Shown here piece by piece: positions 1 through 6,289 of a stretch of DNA of 6,289 nucleotides. Under the pieces are notes generated by a model. It was not told where the DNA came from, did no database searches, and was given only the letters and a program-made list of their open reading frames with translations. Positions within the stretch are counted from its first letter, which is position 1. The number at the start of each line of letters is the position of its first letter. The translations under genes were made by a program, and so were the position numbers. Origin of the DNA: Clostridia bacterium (lineage in GTDB: Bacteria; Bacillota_A; Clostridia; Christensenellales; Aristaeellaceae); the NCBI GenBank assembly GCA_017399225.1, contig JAFQEB010000038.1, forward strand, positions 1 through 6,289, given 5' to 3'.

Positions 1-428
1 ACGGGGCTGCGGTAGCCTTCGGGCTTGCCGATGTGATCCACCACAAACACGCCGATCAGGGGAACCAGGATCATGGCAATATAGTAGCTGTACCAACAGT
101 AGCGTCCGATGGGCTCCGTCACGATGACATAATCGAATTTGATGATGCGTGCAACCTGCCACAGCAGCAGCAGCCCGCCCACCGTCAGCAGCATTTTGCG
201 GATGCCTGTGTTCAGAATACGCCGCCGGATCGACACGCACCAGGCCACCGTCAGCGGCACCTGAATGGCCCAGCGCAGCGTCATCATGGATATGGCCAGC
301 AGGGAATCCTCCGTCATGGGATGGAAAACGAAGCGCAGCAAATAAGCCACCAGCAGCGCGGCGGCGATCAGCAGCAGATAAGTGATAGACCGCTTTTTCG
401 ATAATGGCATGGGCGACTCTTCTTTCAT
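1..428 (-). CDS. Probable membrane sensor histidine kinase, N-terminal part (cut by left edge)
   Basis: Reading the minus strand from ATG at 428 gives 142 residues with no stop before the window edge. Four hydrophobic segments are visible at about residues 15-35, 43-66, 79-96 and 113-131, separated by basic clusters (SIRRR at 66-70). The stretch from R109 (RYCWYSYYIAMILVPLIG) to HIGKPEGYR at 132-140 resembles, from memory, the N-terminal multi-pass region of clostridial sensor histidine kinases, which often carry an RxxWYxYY motif and a GKPExYR loop. The catalytic domains would lie off the window, so kinase identity is inferred. It could be another multi-pass protein. Two other in-frame starts exist: ATG at 467, which sits on the predicted transcription start and is unlikely, and ATG at 410, preceded by AAGAG six bases upstream. 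Start 428 has only a weak upstream CAGG, so 410 remains possible. It is transcribed divergently from the envelope genes. Confidence 0.6.
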   Translation of the reverse strand, partial: MKEESPMPLSKKRSITYLLLIAAALLVAYLLRFVFHPMTEDSLLAISMMTLRWAIQVPLTVAWCVSIRRRILNTGIRKMLLTVGGLLLLWQVARIIKFDYVIVTEPIGRYCWYSYYIAMILVPLIGVFVVDHIGKPEGYRSP

Positions 429-471
429 AAAACGTTGCCTGCAGCACAGAATAACAGCAGCTTTCATATTG

Positions 472-500
472 ATTATAGCAGTTCCGGACAGATTTTGCCA
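472..500 (-). promoter_or_regulatory. Extended -10 promoter for the leftward (kinase) gene
   Basis: On the minus strand the sequence TGCTATAAT (-10 box TATAAT at 477-472) is a perfect extended -10 element. At a 17-base spacer the -35 position (500-495) reads TGGCAA, a poor match to TTGACA, which suggests dependence on the extended -10 and possibly on an activator bound just upstream at 501-514. Transcription would start near 465, leaving a leader of about 37 bases before ATG 428. Confidence 0.6.
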
Positions 501-552
501 CTACACAAAAGTACCTTTTTAATACATGATGAAAAACAGTACTTTCGTATAG
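501..552. promoter_or_regulatory. Inverted repeat operator between divergent promoters
   Basis: Two 14-base half-sites with consensus CTAYACRAAAGTAC lie in inverted orientation at 501-514 (plus) and 552-539 (minus) and match at 12 of 14 positions. Between them, T5 (516-520) and A5 (532-536) extend the dyad with a one-base offset. Each half-site directly abuts the poor -35 position of the promoter on its own side, which is typical of an activator site, although repression is also possible. The regulator is not identifiable from the site. It could be a partner response regulator of the divergent kinase. Confidence 0.55.
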
Positions 553-581
553 TTCCGTCGGCGGAGGCAAACTGGTAAAAT
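553..581 (+). promoter_or_regulatory. Extended -10 promoter for the rightward envelope genes
   Basis: TGGTAAAAT (-10 box TAAAAT at 576-581) is an extended -10 element. The -35 position at a 17-base spacer (553-558) reads TTCCGT and is poor. The 12 bases AACTGGTAAAAT at 570-581 match the leftward promoter (AACTGCTATAAT) at 10 of 12 positions and lie at the same distance from the half-site. The start would be near 588, giving a leader of about 50 bases before the lipoprotein ATG. Confidence 0.55.
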
Positions 582-637
582 AAGAGTGGATGATATTGCG
601 TTCATGAAAGATGCACACAAAAGAGAGGGAGTGACCG

Positions 638-1162
638 ATGTACAGGCGTTTCGTATGGCTGCTCCTGCTGTTGGCGGCGCTCCTGCTGCTCAGCGGCTGC
701 CGGAATCTGGCCGGCAATGGAAAAGCACCCCAGCCTTCCGCATCCCCACCTGAATCGCCGCCCGAACCGTCGTCGCCGCTGATCATGCTGTCCTTCAGCG
801 AGAGCGCTTCCTATTTTAAGCGCGTTCAGAGCTACGAATTCCGTGCGGAAGACGGGCAGTACACCGCGTACTTCTACATGGCAAACGAGGACGAGCCTTA
901 CCCCATCCCGGTGGATCAGGCGTGGGTGGACACGCTGAATGGCTTCATCGGACAGTACGGGATGATGCGCTGGGACGGCTTCCACGGCAGCGATAGCATG
1001 CTGCTGGACGGCACGCAGTTCTCCATTGACTTCGCCTTTGCGGACGGGACAGCCGTCCATGCCGGCGGCTACGGCTGCTTCCCGGAGAATTACGGGGACG
1101 CCTCCCGTTCCATCGATGCGCACTTCCTGCAGCTCCTGCCGGAGGACATGCGCGACTGGTAA
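638..1162 (+). CDS. Small secreted lipoprotein of unknown function
   Basis: This encodes 174 residues. The N-terminus is a lipoprotein signal: MYRR, a run of Leu/Ala, then the lipobox LSGC with C21 as the predicted lipidated cysteine. The mature protein should therefore be anchored on the outer face of the membrane. Residues about 28-48 form a Pro/Ser/Glu-rich linker. The remaining roughly 120 residues look like one small alpha/beta domain with a WDGFHGSD motif, a following LDG, an FADG turn and GCFPENYGD near the C-terminus. This pattern is familiar from short uncharacterised Firmicutes proteins, but I cannot name a family. The start is supported by the ribosome site GAGGGAG (625-631) six bases upstream. 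It is the first gene after the 553-581 promoter and ends 71 bases before the large exported protein, with no clear terminator between, so co-transcription is likely. Confidence 0.85.
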   Translation: MYRRFVWLLLLLAALLLLSGCRNLAGNGKAPQPSASPPESPPEPSSPLIMLSFSESASYFKRVQSYEFRAEDGQYTAYFYMANEDEPYPIPVDQAWVDTLNGFIGQYGMMRWDGFHGSDSMLLDGTQFSIDFAFADGTAVHAGGYGCFPENYGDASRSIDAHFLQLLPEDMRDW

Positions 1163-1220
1163 ATTGTTTCCCTTTTATCCTGCGATCCAGCATCGCTTCA
1201 CTATATAAAGAATAAACCAT

Positions 1221-1225
1221 GGAGG
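1221..1225 (+). promoter_or_regulatory. Ribosome binding site that sets the start of the large exported protein
   Basis: GGAGG lies eight bases before ATG 1234. It overlaps an in-frame upstream ATG at 1219, which has no ribosome site of its own. This favours 1234 as the true start and removes the five residues MEDKH, leaving a normal signal peptide that begins MKLRKLF. Confidence 0.75.
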
Positions 1226-1233
1226 ATAAGCAC

Positions 1234-4200
1234 ATGAAATTGCGCAAACTGTTTGCCTGGTTGATGACCCTGGTCATGCTGCTTGGCATGGTGCCCACGG
1301 CACAGGCCGAAGTCGTTAACTGCGACCATAACTGGGCGTGGCGCTGGCCAAATGGTCAGCCCGTAAACTGCCAGGATTGGAAATGGTCCGAAAAATATTG
1401 CACCAAGTGCGGCGTCGGCGACGGCGGCTTTGAGCAGTGCGGCCCCTGTGTGCCCGGCTCAAAGACCTGGGTGCGTCCGCAGGGCTCCAACTGCCAGGAG
1501 CATGGCGTGTGGGAGATCACCTGCAAGTACTGCGGCGAGTGGCTGGAAGGCATGGAAGAGCCCGGCCCGCACGAGTGGCGTGAGACAATTGTCGAAGAGC
1601 CCTGGTGCGACGTCGGCGGCATGAAGGCCATGATCTGCTCTGTCTGCGGTGAGTGGCAGAACAACGGCACGCCCCTGAACCCTCTGGGCCACAACTGGGG
1701 CAGCTGGAGCTGGGCCCACGGCTCTGCGCCTTCCTGCACCGAGGGCGCCTGGCAGGTGCGTGAGTGCCAGCGTTGCGGCCAGATGGAGGATCGCTATGTG
1801 CAGGGCAGCAGCCACAAGTTCGGCGAGTGGATCACCACCATCGAACCCACCTGCACCGAGCGCGGCCGTCACCATCACATCTGCTCCGTCTGTGCCTACT
1901 CCGAGTGGGAGCCCATCCCCATGGTGGATCATATCTGGGGCGAGTGGCACGTGATCGAGGAACCGCAGGTCGGCATCCCCGGCACCGAGCGCCGCGCCTG
2001 CACCTTCGGCTGCGACCTGCATGAGGATCGCGAGATCCCGCCGCTGGAGGAAACGCTGAGCGCCGAGGGCCTGGAGCTGACCCTGGTGCTGACCAGCACC
2101 CCCGCCAACGGCGAGTACTTCGTTGTGGGCGAGGAAGTGGTCTTCACCGAGAACTGGGTCAACAATACCGGCAAGGAGCTGTATCCCTTCTACGTGTCCA
2201 TCTGGACGTATCCGACTCCCGAGTATTCGGGCGTGCCGGACATCATGTGCAGCTGGGACGCTGAGGAGACCGGCCCCGTGACGCCCGGCCAGAGCGGCTC
2301 CCACCAGCTGGTCACCACCGTGACCGAGGCTGATGTGGCCCGCGGCGCGATCTACGCCATGGCCATCATCATTTCCACCGAGAACAACGGAGCGGATCTG
2401 GCCGATGTCACCACGCCCTTCGTCACCGCGCCCTGCGCGCCCGTGGCGGGTTCTGACTACGCCACCTCCATCAAGCTGGAGGTTCTCGACATCCCCAGCG
2501 TCACCGCTGAATGGGCGGGCGACGTGTATCCGGTGAAGGTGAAGGTCACCAACACCGGCGATACGACGATCAGTCTGTATGCCTACCAGTTTTCAGACAG
2601 CAACAACGAATACTACCCCAATGCGATCAAATACAGCTGGAACAAGTATCAGGACGACCCTCGTGCCGACTGGCTCCACGCGGGCGAGTCGCTGACGACG
2701 GACATTGAGTTTGCCGTGACGCAGGATGGCATCGAGGCCGGCGAGCTCCGCTTTAACTTTACCCAGTTTGCAATCCCCTGGTATGTTGAGGTCGGCAATG
2801 TGGAGACCAACATTCCTGCCGTCATTGTAGCCGAGCCTGAAGGCACCACCGGTTACTATGGCAAGCGCGATGAAGAGGTTGCTGAAACGGTGGAGATCGT
2901 CGTGCCCATCAATCAGGGCACGGCCGAGTTTGATCCCGAAGGCCTGGCTGTGACCAAGACCGCCTCTGCTGGCGACTACAGCAATCCCTGCAAGCCCGGC
3001 GATGAAGTGACCTTCACCATCACCGTGACCAACAACACCGGCGTGGGGCTGCACGACGTGGAGATCACCGATCCCATCAAGGGCGGCAACGAGGACGCCG
3101 TTGTTGACATCATTCCCTCCATGCAGCCTGGCGAGAGCGTGACGGCGTCCTTCAGCTACACCGTCACCGAGGAAGACGCGACCGTCGGCGTCGAGGGCTT
3201 CGAGAACACGGCCTATGCCAGGGGATATACTGCCGACGGCACCGAGGTCAACGGCAAGAACGAAACGATCTTCGTGTGGTGCGTGATCGAGCACAGCCTG
3301 ACCTTCTTCAAGAGCATTGCCAATGTGCCCGCCAACGGCGTGTTCTTCGTCCCCGGCGAGACGATCGTGTTCGATATCTCCATGTTCAACCACACCCCCT
3401 ATCCCCTTTACAACATCACGCTGACCGATCCGCTGTGCCAGGATCAGTACATCTACGACGCGGTCAATGACATGAGCTACCTCTACTTCGGGGAACTCTA
3501 CCCGGAAGGCAACGCCATGGGCGAAAGCACCTCCGCAACCGTCACGGTCACTTATGTCGTGACTGAGGCGGACGCAGAGGCCGGTTCTGTCACCAACACC
3601 GCTGAAGTGACGTATCAGACCTGGTACGGCAAGGATCTCTCCGACAGCGACGGCGCCACCGCGCCCTGCGGACCCGGCAGCGACGGCGCGAGCGCTCCCG
3701 TGGTCGTCACCAAGGCTGTGGCCAACACCCCCGCCAACGGCGAGTACTTCGTCGTCGGCGAAACCATCGAATTCTCCATCACCGTCACCAACAACACCGG
3801 CTATGAGCTGGCCGGTATGATCATCACCGATGCTCTGGACGTGGATTGGATCTGCGAACCCAACGAGCTGCTGCTGCCTGGCGAGAGCCGCACGGAAACC
3901 TTCTCCTACGTGGTGACCGAGCTGGATGCCGCTGCGGGCAGCGTGGCAAACTACGCCACCGTCCGCATCATTGAGGCGGATGGCTACCACTTCTTCACCA
4001 GCAATGTCGCTACCGCGCCCTGCAGCCCTTCCGGCATTGATGGTGATATGGAGTATCCCATCTATAACGGCTATGTCACGGAAAAGCCCTTCGGCGTCAT
4101 CACCGGCCTGGAAGTGACCAAGGCGGTCGAGAGCCTGCCGCTCAACGGCCAGTACTACACCGAGGGCGAGACGGTGGCCTACCGCATCACCTACGTCAAC

Positions 4201-5334
4201 AGCGGCGAGACGCCCCTGAACGACGTGATGATCTACGACTCGCTGGCCGGTATGACGGAGATCGCTTCCGCCGAAACGCTGGACGTCGGCGAGAGCCGCT
4301 TCTGCGTGTTCAACCATACCGTCACCGCTGAGGACGTGGCCCGCGGCTACATCCCCAACACGGCTGTCGGCCAGTTTGATATCGACGGCTACCTCAACAC
4401 CGTTCATTCCGATACCGTGGTGGTCGATACCGACGGCCAGCCCGATCCGGAGATCCCCGAGGGAATCCTGCCTCCCGGCGGCGTCATTGACGTCAGCAAG
4501 CTGAACAGCGATCAGTACTGCCGCCGCGTCACCAGCTCCCGCACCAATGTCAGCTACTCCTGGGGCACCAGCTTCTGCTCCGACCATGCGAACATTCAGG
4601 GTAACATCCTGATGATGGAGCAGGTAGCCACGACGCCTGAAATGCAGCTGCAGACGGCGTCCTACGCCGTCGCCCTGTGGCGCGATGAGGCTGACAAGCT
4701 CTATGAGGAGCTCCTGGGTGCGGCCGATCTCCAGGCCCGCGCGGTTATTATGGCCGAATACGTTTCCTTCCTGACCCATGCGAGCAACTACGAAACGCTG
4801 CTGAATGCCCTCTATCCCGATCAGCCTCTGGTGGTCGCTCAGAAGATGGCTGCTCTGTGGGAGGAGAAGTGCATTACCCTGTGCCAGGAGGGGCACATGC
4901 CCGTCGCTGCGCGTCAGGACAGCTTCCTGGCCGTTGAAATCGCGACCATGGAGGGTACCTCCGGCGCATGTACCTGTGTGACCAGCCAGGAGGAAAAGGG
5001 CCGGATCAGCGTCGAGCAGACCTACTGTCCTGCCCATAGCTTCCCCTTCGTGATGATCGACATGCTCCTGGCCGGTCAGGATACCGCCGAAGCCTGGACG
5101 ACTGTCCGTCAGATCTGGAATGTGGAGCTGCGCAGCGGATACAACAAGATGATCGCGCTGCTGGGTAAAAACAGCGACGTGGCCCTGGCTGAATACGCCA
5201 CGCTGGAGAGCTGGATGATCGCCCGTGAGGCCGAACTGACGCTTCTCTATCCGGAGAACCCGGAACTGGTGGCGCAGACCATGGTGCGCATCGTCATCGA
5301 CCAGGTGAACGCCCTGTGCCAGCTGGCGCAGTAA
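1234..5334 (+). CDS. Large exported multidomain surface protein with Ig-like repeats
   Basis: This encodes 1366 residues from ATG 1234. Residues 1-25 are a signal peptide (basic MKLRK, hydrophobic core, predicted cut after AQA). Residues 26-271 are Cys/Trp/His-rich, with CxxC pairs at 56-59, 69-72, 97-100, 135-138, 178-181 and 217-220 and a CTFGC at 256-260. Residues about 272-1075 form roughly six Ig-like beta modules. The clearest (from about 570, 686, 819 and 958) carry VTK, PGE, TVTNNTG, PGES and VTEEDxxxG signatures like DUF11/DUF7507 repeats of surface proteins. Residues 1096-1366 are mostly helical and consist of two copies of one unit, each faintly like LprI/DUF1311 lysozyme-inhibitor modules. 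No LPxTG motif, C-terminal membrane helix or SLH domain is seen, so it may be released or held non-covalently. A role in adhesion or envelope structure is plausible but unproven. It follows the lipoprotein gene by 71 bases. Confidence 0.9.
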   Translation: MKLRKLFAWLMTLVMLLGMVPTAQAEVVNCDHNWAWRWPNGQPVNCQDWKWSEKYCTKCGVGDGGFEQCGPCVPGSKTWVRPQGSNCQEHGVWEITCKYCGEWLEGMEEPGPHEWRETIVEEPWCDVGGMKAMICSVCGEWQNNGTPLNPLGHNWGSWSWAHGSAPSCTEGAWQVRECQRCGQMEDRYVQGSSHKFGEWITTIEPTCTERGRHHHICSVCAYSEWEPIPMVDHIWGEWHVIEEPQVGIPGTERRACTFGCDLHEDREIPPLEETLSAEGLELTLVLTSTPANGEYFVVGEEVVFTENWVNNTGKELYPFYVSIWTYPTPEYSGVPDIMCSWDAEETGPVTPGQSGSHQLVTTVTEADVARGAIYAMAIIISTENNGADLADVTTPFVTAPCAPVAGSDYATSIKLEVLDIPSVTAEWAGDVYPVKVKVTNTGDTTISLYAYQFSDSNNEYYPNAIKYSWNKYQDDPRADWLHAGESLTTDIEFAVTQDGIEAGELRFNFTQFAIPWYVEVGNVETNIPAVIVAEPEGTTGYYGKRDEEVAETVEIVVPINQGTAEFDPEGLAVTKTASAGDYSNPCKPGDEVTFTITVTNNTGVGLHDVEITDPIKGGNEDAVVDIIPSMQPGESVTASFSYTVTEEDATVGVEGFENTAYARGYTADGTEVNGKNETIFVWCVIEHSLTFFKSIANVPANGVFFVPGETIVFDISMFNHTPYPLYNITLTDPLCQDQYIYDAVNDMSYLYFGELYPEGNAMGESTSATVTVTYVVTEADAEAGSVTNTAEVTYQTWYGKDLSDSDGATAPCGPGSDGASAPVVVTKAVANTPANGEYFVVGETIEFSITVTNNTGYELAGMIITDALDVDWICEPNELLLPGESRTETFSYVVTELDAAAGSVANYATVRIIEADGYHFFTSNVATAPCSPSGIDGDMEYPIYNGYVTEKPFGVITGLEVTKAVESLPLNGQYYTEGETVAYRITYVNSGETPLNDVMIYDSLAGMTEIASAETLDVGESRFCVFNHTVTAEDVARGYIPNTAVGQFDIDGYLNTVHSDTVVVDTDGQPDPEIPEGILPPGGVIDVSKLNSDQYCRRVTSSRTNVSYSWGTSFCSDHANIQGNILMMEQVATTPEMQLQTASYAVALWRDEADKLYEELLGAADLQARAVIMAEYVSFLTHASNYETLLNALYPDQPLVVAQKMAALWEEKCITLCQEGHMPVAARQDSFLAVEIATMEGTSGACTCVTSQEEKGRISVEQTYCPAHSFPFVMIDMLLAGQDTAEAWTTVRQIWNVELRSGYNKMIALLGKNSDVALAEYATLESWMIAREAELTLLYPENPELVAQTMVRIVIDQVNALCQLAQ
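1321..2046 (+). repeat. Cys/Trp-rich CxxC repeat array in the large exported protein
   Basis: Residues 30-271 hold about six degenerate units of roughly 40 residues. A typical unit has a W-x-x-W or EW segment, a P-x-C-T-E-x-G element (PSCTEG at 166-171, PTCTERG at 205-211), a CxxCG or CxxCA pair, then a P-x-x-x-H segment (GPH 111-113, LGH 151-153, VDH 231-233). CxxC pairs resemble zinc-ribbon knuckles, so metal binding or disulfide pairing is possible. Similar PTCTE-CxxCG repeats occur in secreted Firmicutes proteins with no assigned function. Confidence 0.75.
2047..4458 (+). repeat. Array of about six Ig-like (DUF11/DUF7507-type) modules
   Basis: Modules begin near residues 272, 409, 570, 686, 819 and 958. 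Four open with variants of TPANGEYFVVGE (VPANGVFFVPGE and LPLNGQYYTEGE in the fourth and sixth), and four share a late VT-x-x-D-x-x-x-G element followed by NTA or a variant. Three end in TAPC followed by A, G or S and then P. The second module (409-563) is the most diverged. The DNA of modules one and five shares a 27-base identical run (2097-2123 and 3726-3752), consistent with internal duplication or gene conversion. Confidence 0.75.
4519..4965 (+). repeat. C-terminal unit, copy 1 (residues 1096-1245)
   Basis: The copy starts at C1096 with C-x-x-VTS, then C1115-x-x-H1118 exactly 19 residues on. Helices follow with W1149 and the block LYPDQPLVVAQKM at 1193-1205, ending in a Cys-rich CITLCQ. 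The W-x-x-E and Leu-rich helical spacing is loosely like LprI/DUF1311 domains, which is only a suggestion. Confidence 0.7.
4966..5331 (+). repeat. C-terminal unit, copy 2 (residues 1246-1366)
   Basis: The copy starts at C1246 with CTCVTS and has C1265-x-x-H1268 at the same 19-residue spacing. W1295 and LYPENPELVAQTM at 1338-1350 align with copy 1, and it ends in ALCQLAQ at the stop. The offset from copy 1 is 150 residues at the Cys/His head and 145-146 in the helical part, so a few residues were lost in between. Confidence 0.7.
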
Positions 5335-5348
5335 GCGTATGACAAAAT

Positions 5349-5380
5349 GCCGGTCGGCGGGGGAGACCCTTCCGGCCGGC
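5349..5380 (+). terminator. GC-rich hairpin, weak or partial terminator
   Basis: GCCGGTCGG (5349-5357) pairs with CCGGCCGGC (5372-5380) through nine pairs including one G-U. An inner GGG/CCC stem closes an AGA loop (5361-5369). On the plus strand the only T run (5388-5391) lies eight bases downstream, so termination may be incomplete. On the minus strand TTTT follows the hairpin almost at once, but no leftward gene ends here. It lies 15 bases after the large gene and 36 bases before the leucine-rich repeat gene. Confidence 0.45.
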
Positions 5381-5416
5381 CGTGACCTTTTCACTATTCA
5401 TGAAAGGAATGATTCC

Positions 5417-6289
5417 ATGAAGAAGTTTCTGTCCCTGCTGCTGGCAGTCATGATGCTGCTGGGCTGCCTCCCCGCGATGGCGGAGGACGCCGAATGGAAG
5501 ATCAATCTGTTCACGAGCCTTGTGTCCAGGCGATCTGCCGCTGAGAAGCTGGACAGCATCGTTGTCCCGGCTGAAGTGGATGGCATTGCCGTGCGCGGCA
5601 TTGAGTACATGGCCTTCAGCATGTACAAGAACTTTAAGCAGCTGACCATCGCGGACAACGCAGCCATGCTTGACCGCCGCGTACTGCGTGATCTGCTCAA
5701 GCTGGAAGCGGTGGAACTGCCCGAGAGCCTGCTGATCATCCGCGAGGGCAACTTCACCAACCTGCCCAAGCTGACCAGCGTGGTCATCCCGGCCAATGTG
5801 GTGCTTGTTCACAGCTCCTTCAACAAGTGCGCGAGCCTCACCAGCATCACCTTTGAGGGCATGTGTCCCATCTTCGTGACGGCGGGCACCTTCGGCATGT
5901 TCACCGATCTGCCTGCGGACTGCGTGATCTACGTGCCCGACAATCAGGTCAGCGCCTACAAGGCGGCCTTTGCTGACCGCGAGGACGTGGTGGCCCGCAT
6001 CCAGCCCAGCGGCAGGAACGCTGAGCGCATCGACCGGCCTGCCACCGAAAGCGGCTTCGCGTTTGACGCCTCCACCGGCACCATCACCCGCTACACCGGC
6101 ACTGCCGACTACCTGGTGATCCCCACCACCATCGACGGCGTGCAGGTGAAGCACATTGCGGACTTCGCGTTCGAAACGAATGTGTGCTGCATCATCATTC
6201 CCGAGGGTGTGGAAACCATCGGGCGGTACAGCCTGGGCCACGAGCTTCTGACCTATGTATCCCTGCCCTCCACCCTGACGAATGTGGGC
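5417..6289 (+). CDS. BspA-type leucine-rich repeat surface protein (N-terminal part, cut by right edge)
   Basis: The reading frame gives 291 residues with no stop to the window edge. Residues 1-22 form a signal peptide (MKKFLSLLLAVMMLLG..., predicted cut after AMA). A Cys at 17 gives an LLGC resembling a lipobox, but AMA and the parallel peptide of the upstream gene favour signal peptidase I. Two leucine-rich blocks of the BspA/LRR_5 type follow. The first (about 45-190) has LDSIVVPAEVDGIAVRGI, LTSVVIPANV and LTSITFEG, ending in the capping pattern VIYVPDNQVSAYKAAF. The second (213 onward) opens with FAFDASTGTITRYTG, then VIPTTIDGVQVKHIADFAF and IIIPEGVETIG. Such proteins are surface-exposed and often implicated in binding host or matrix, but the ligand here is unknown. 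The start is supported by AAAGGA (5403-5408) eight bases upstream. It lies 82 bases after the large gene, so it may be a third gene of the same operon. Confidence 0.88.
   Translation, partial: MKKFLSLLLAVMMLLGCLPAMAEDAEWKINLFTSLVSRRSAAEKLDSIVVPAEVDGIAVRGIEYMAFSMYKNFKQLTIADNAAMLDRRVLRDLLKLEAVELPESLLIIREGNFTNLPKLTSVVIPANVVLVHSSFNKCASLTSITFEGMCPIFVTAGTFGMFTDLPADCVIYVPDNQVSAYKAAFADREDVVARIQPSGRNAERIDRPATESGFAFDASTGTITRYTGTADYLVIPTTIDGVQVKHIADFAFETNVCCIIIPEGVETIGRYSLGHELLTYVSLPSTLTNVG

Noticed and set aside
33..404. A 123-codon plus-strand open frame near the left edge
   Set aside because: Its product is Gln/His-rich and domain-free. The minus strand here encodes four membrane segments and a kinase-like motif.
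602..1123. A 173-codon minus-strand frame opposite the lipoprotein
   Set aside because: The plus strand has a ribosome site, signal peptide and lipobox; the minus product has none.
1182..1196. Short inverted repeat GCGAT/ATCGC between the lipoprotein and the large gene
   Set aside because: A five-base stem with no following T run is too weak to call a terminator.
1202..1209. TATATAAA as a -10 box for a separate promoter of the large gene
   Set aside because: No -35-like sequence lies at a suitable distance and the leader would be only a few bases before the ribosome site. A weak internal promoter cannot be excluded.
1219..1233. An upstream in-frame start for the large protein
   Set aside because: The GGAGG that serves ATG 1234 overlaps it, and the added MEDKH would precede a normal signal peptide.
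2593..5394. A 933-codon open frame on the minus strand opposite the large exported protein
   Set aside because: Its length follows from the strong codon bias of the plus-strand gene in GC-rich DNA. The translation is low-complexity, rich in His, Val, Gly and Asp, with no recognisable domain, while the plus strand has a signal peptide and clear repeats.
5400..5420. Seven-codon mini frame (ATG to TGA) overlapping the start of the leucine-rich repeat gene
   Set aside because: The frame contains the ribosome site of the main gene and lacks its own; probably chance.
5294..6241. A 315-codon minus-strand open frame opposite the leucine-rich repeat gene
   Set aside because: It is the antisense shadow of a clear BspA-type coding region and shows no domain of its own.

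Overview
The window looks like chromosomal DNA from a GC-rich, probably gut- or rumen-associated member of the Clostridia (Bacillota). This is inferred from strong GGAGG-type ribosome binding sites, signal peptides of the MKK-LLLALMMLLG-AMA style, a BspA-type leucine-rich repeat protein, Ig-like repeat modules of the DUF11/DUF7507 kind, and a membrane sensor-kinase N-terminus typical of clostridia. No species can be named from the sequence.

Layout: (1) 1-428, minus strand: the N-terminal membrane part of a probable sensor histidine kinase, cut by the left edge. (2) 429-637: an AT-richer divergent intergenic region. It holds an imperfect dyad of two 14-base half-sites flanked by two extended -10 promoters, both exactly 52 bases from the dyad centre and pointing outward. 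(3) 638-1162, plus: a 174-residue lipoprotein with a clear lipobox. (4) 1234-5334, plus: a 1366-residue exported mosaic protein. It has a signal peptide, a Cys/Trp-rich CxxC array, about six Ig-like modules, and a C-terminal helical region made of two diverged copies of one unit offset by 150 residues. (5) 5335-5416: a spacer with a strong GC hairpin. (6) 5417-6289, plus: the first 291 residues of a BspA-like leucine-rich repeat surface protein, open at the right edge.

The three plus-strand genes all encode exported products and are closely spaced, so they probably form one cell-envelope locus. The divergent kinase and the mirror-image promoters suggest that the kinase gene and the envelope genes are co-regulated by one DNA-binding protein, possibly a partner response regulator outside the window. 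That link is inference. No RNA genes, insertion sequences, CRISPR arrays or phage genes were seen. The two most notable signals are the symmetric divergent promoter and the duplicated C-terminal unit of the large protein.
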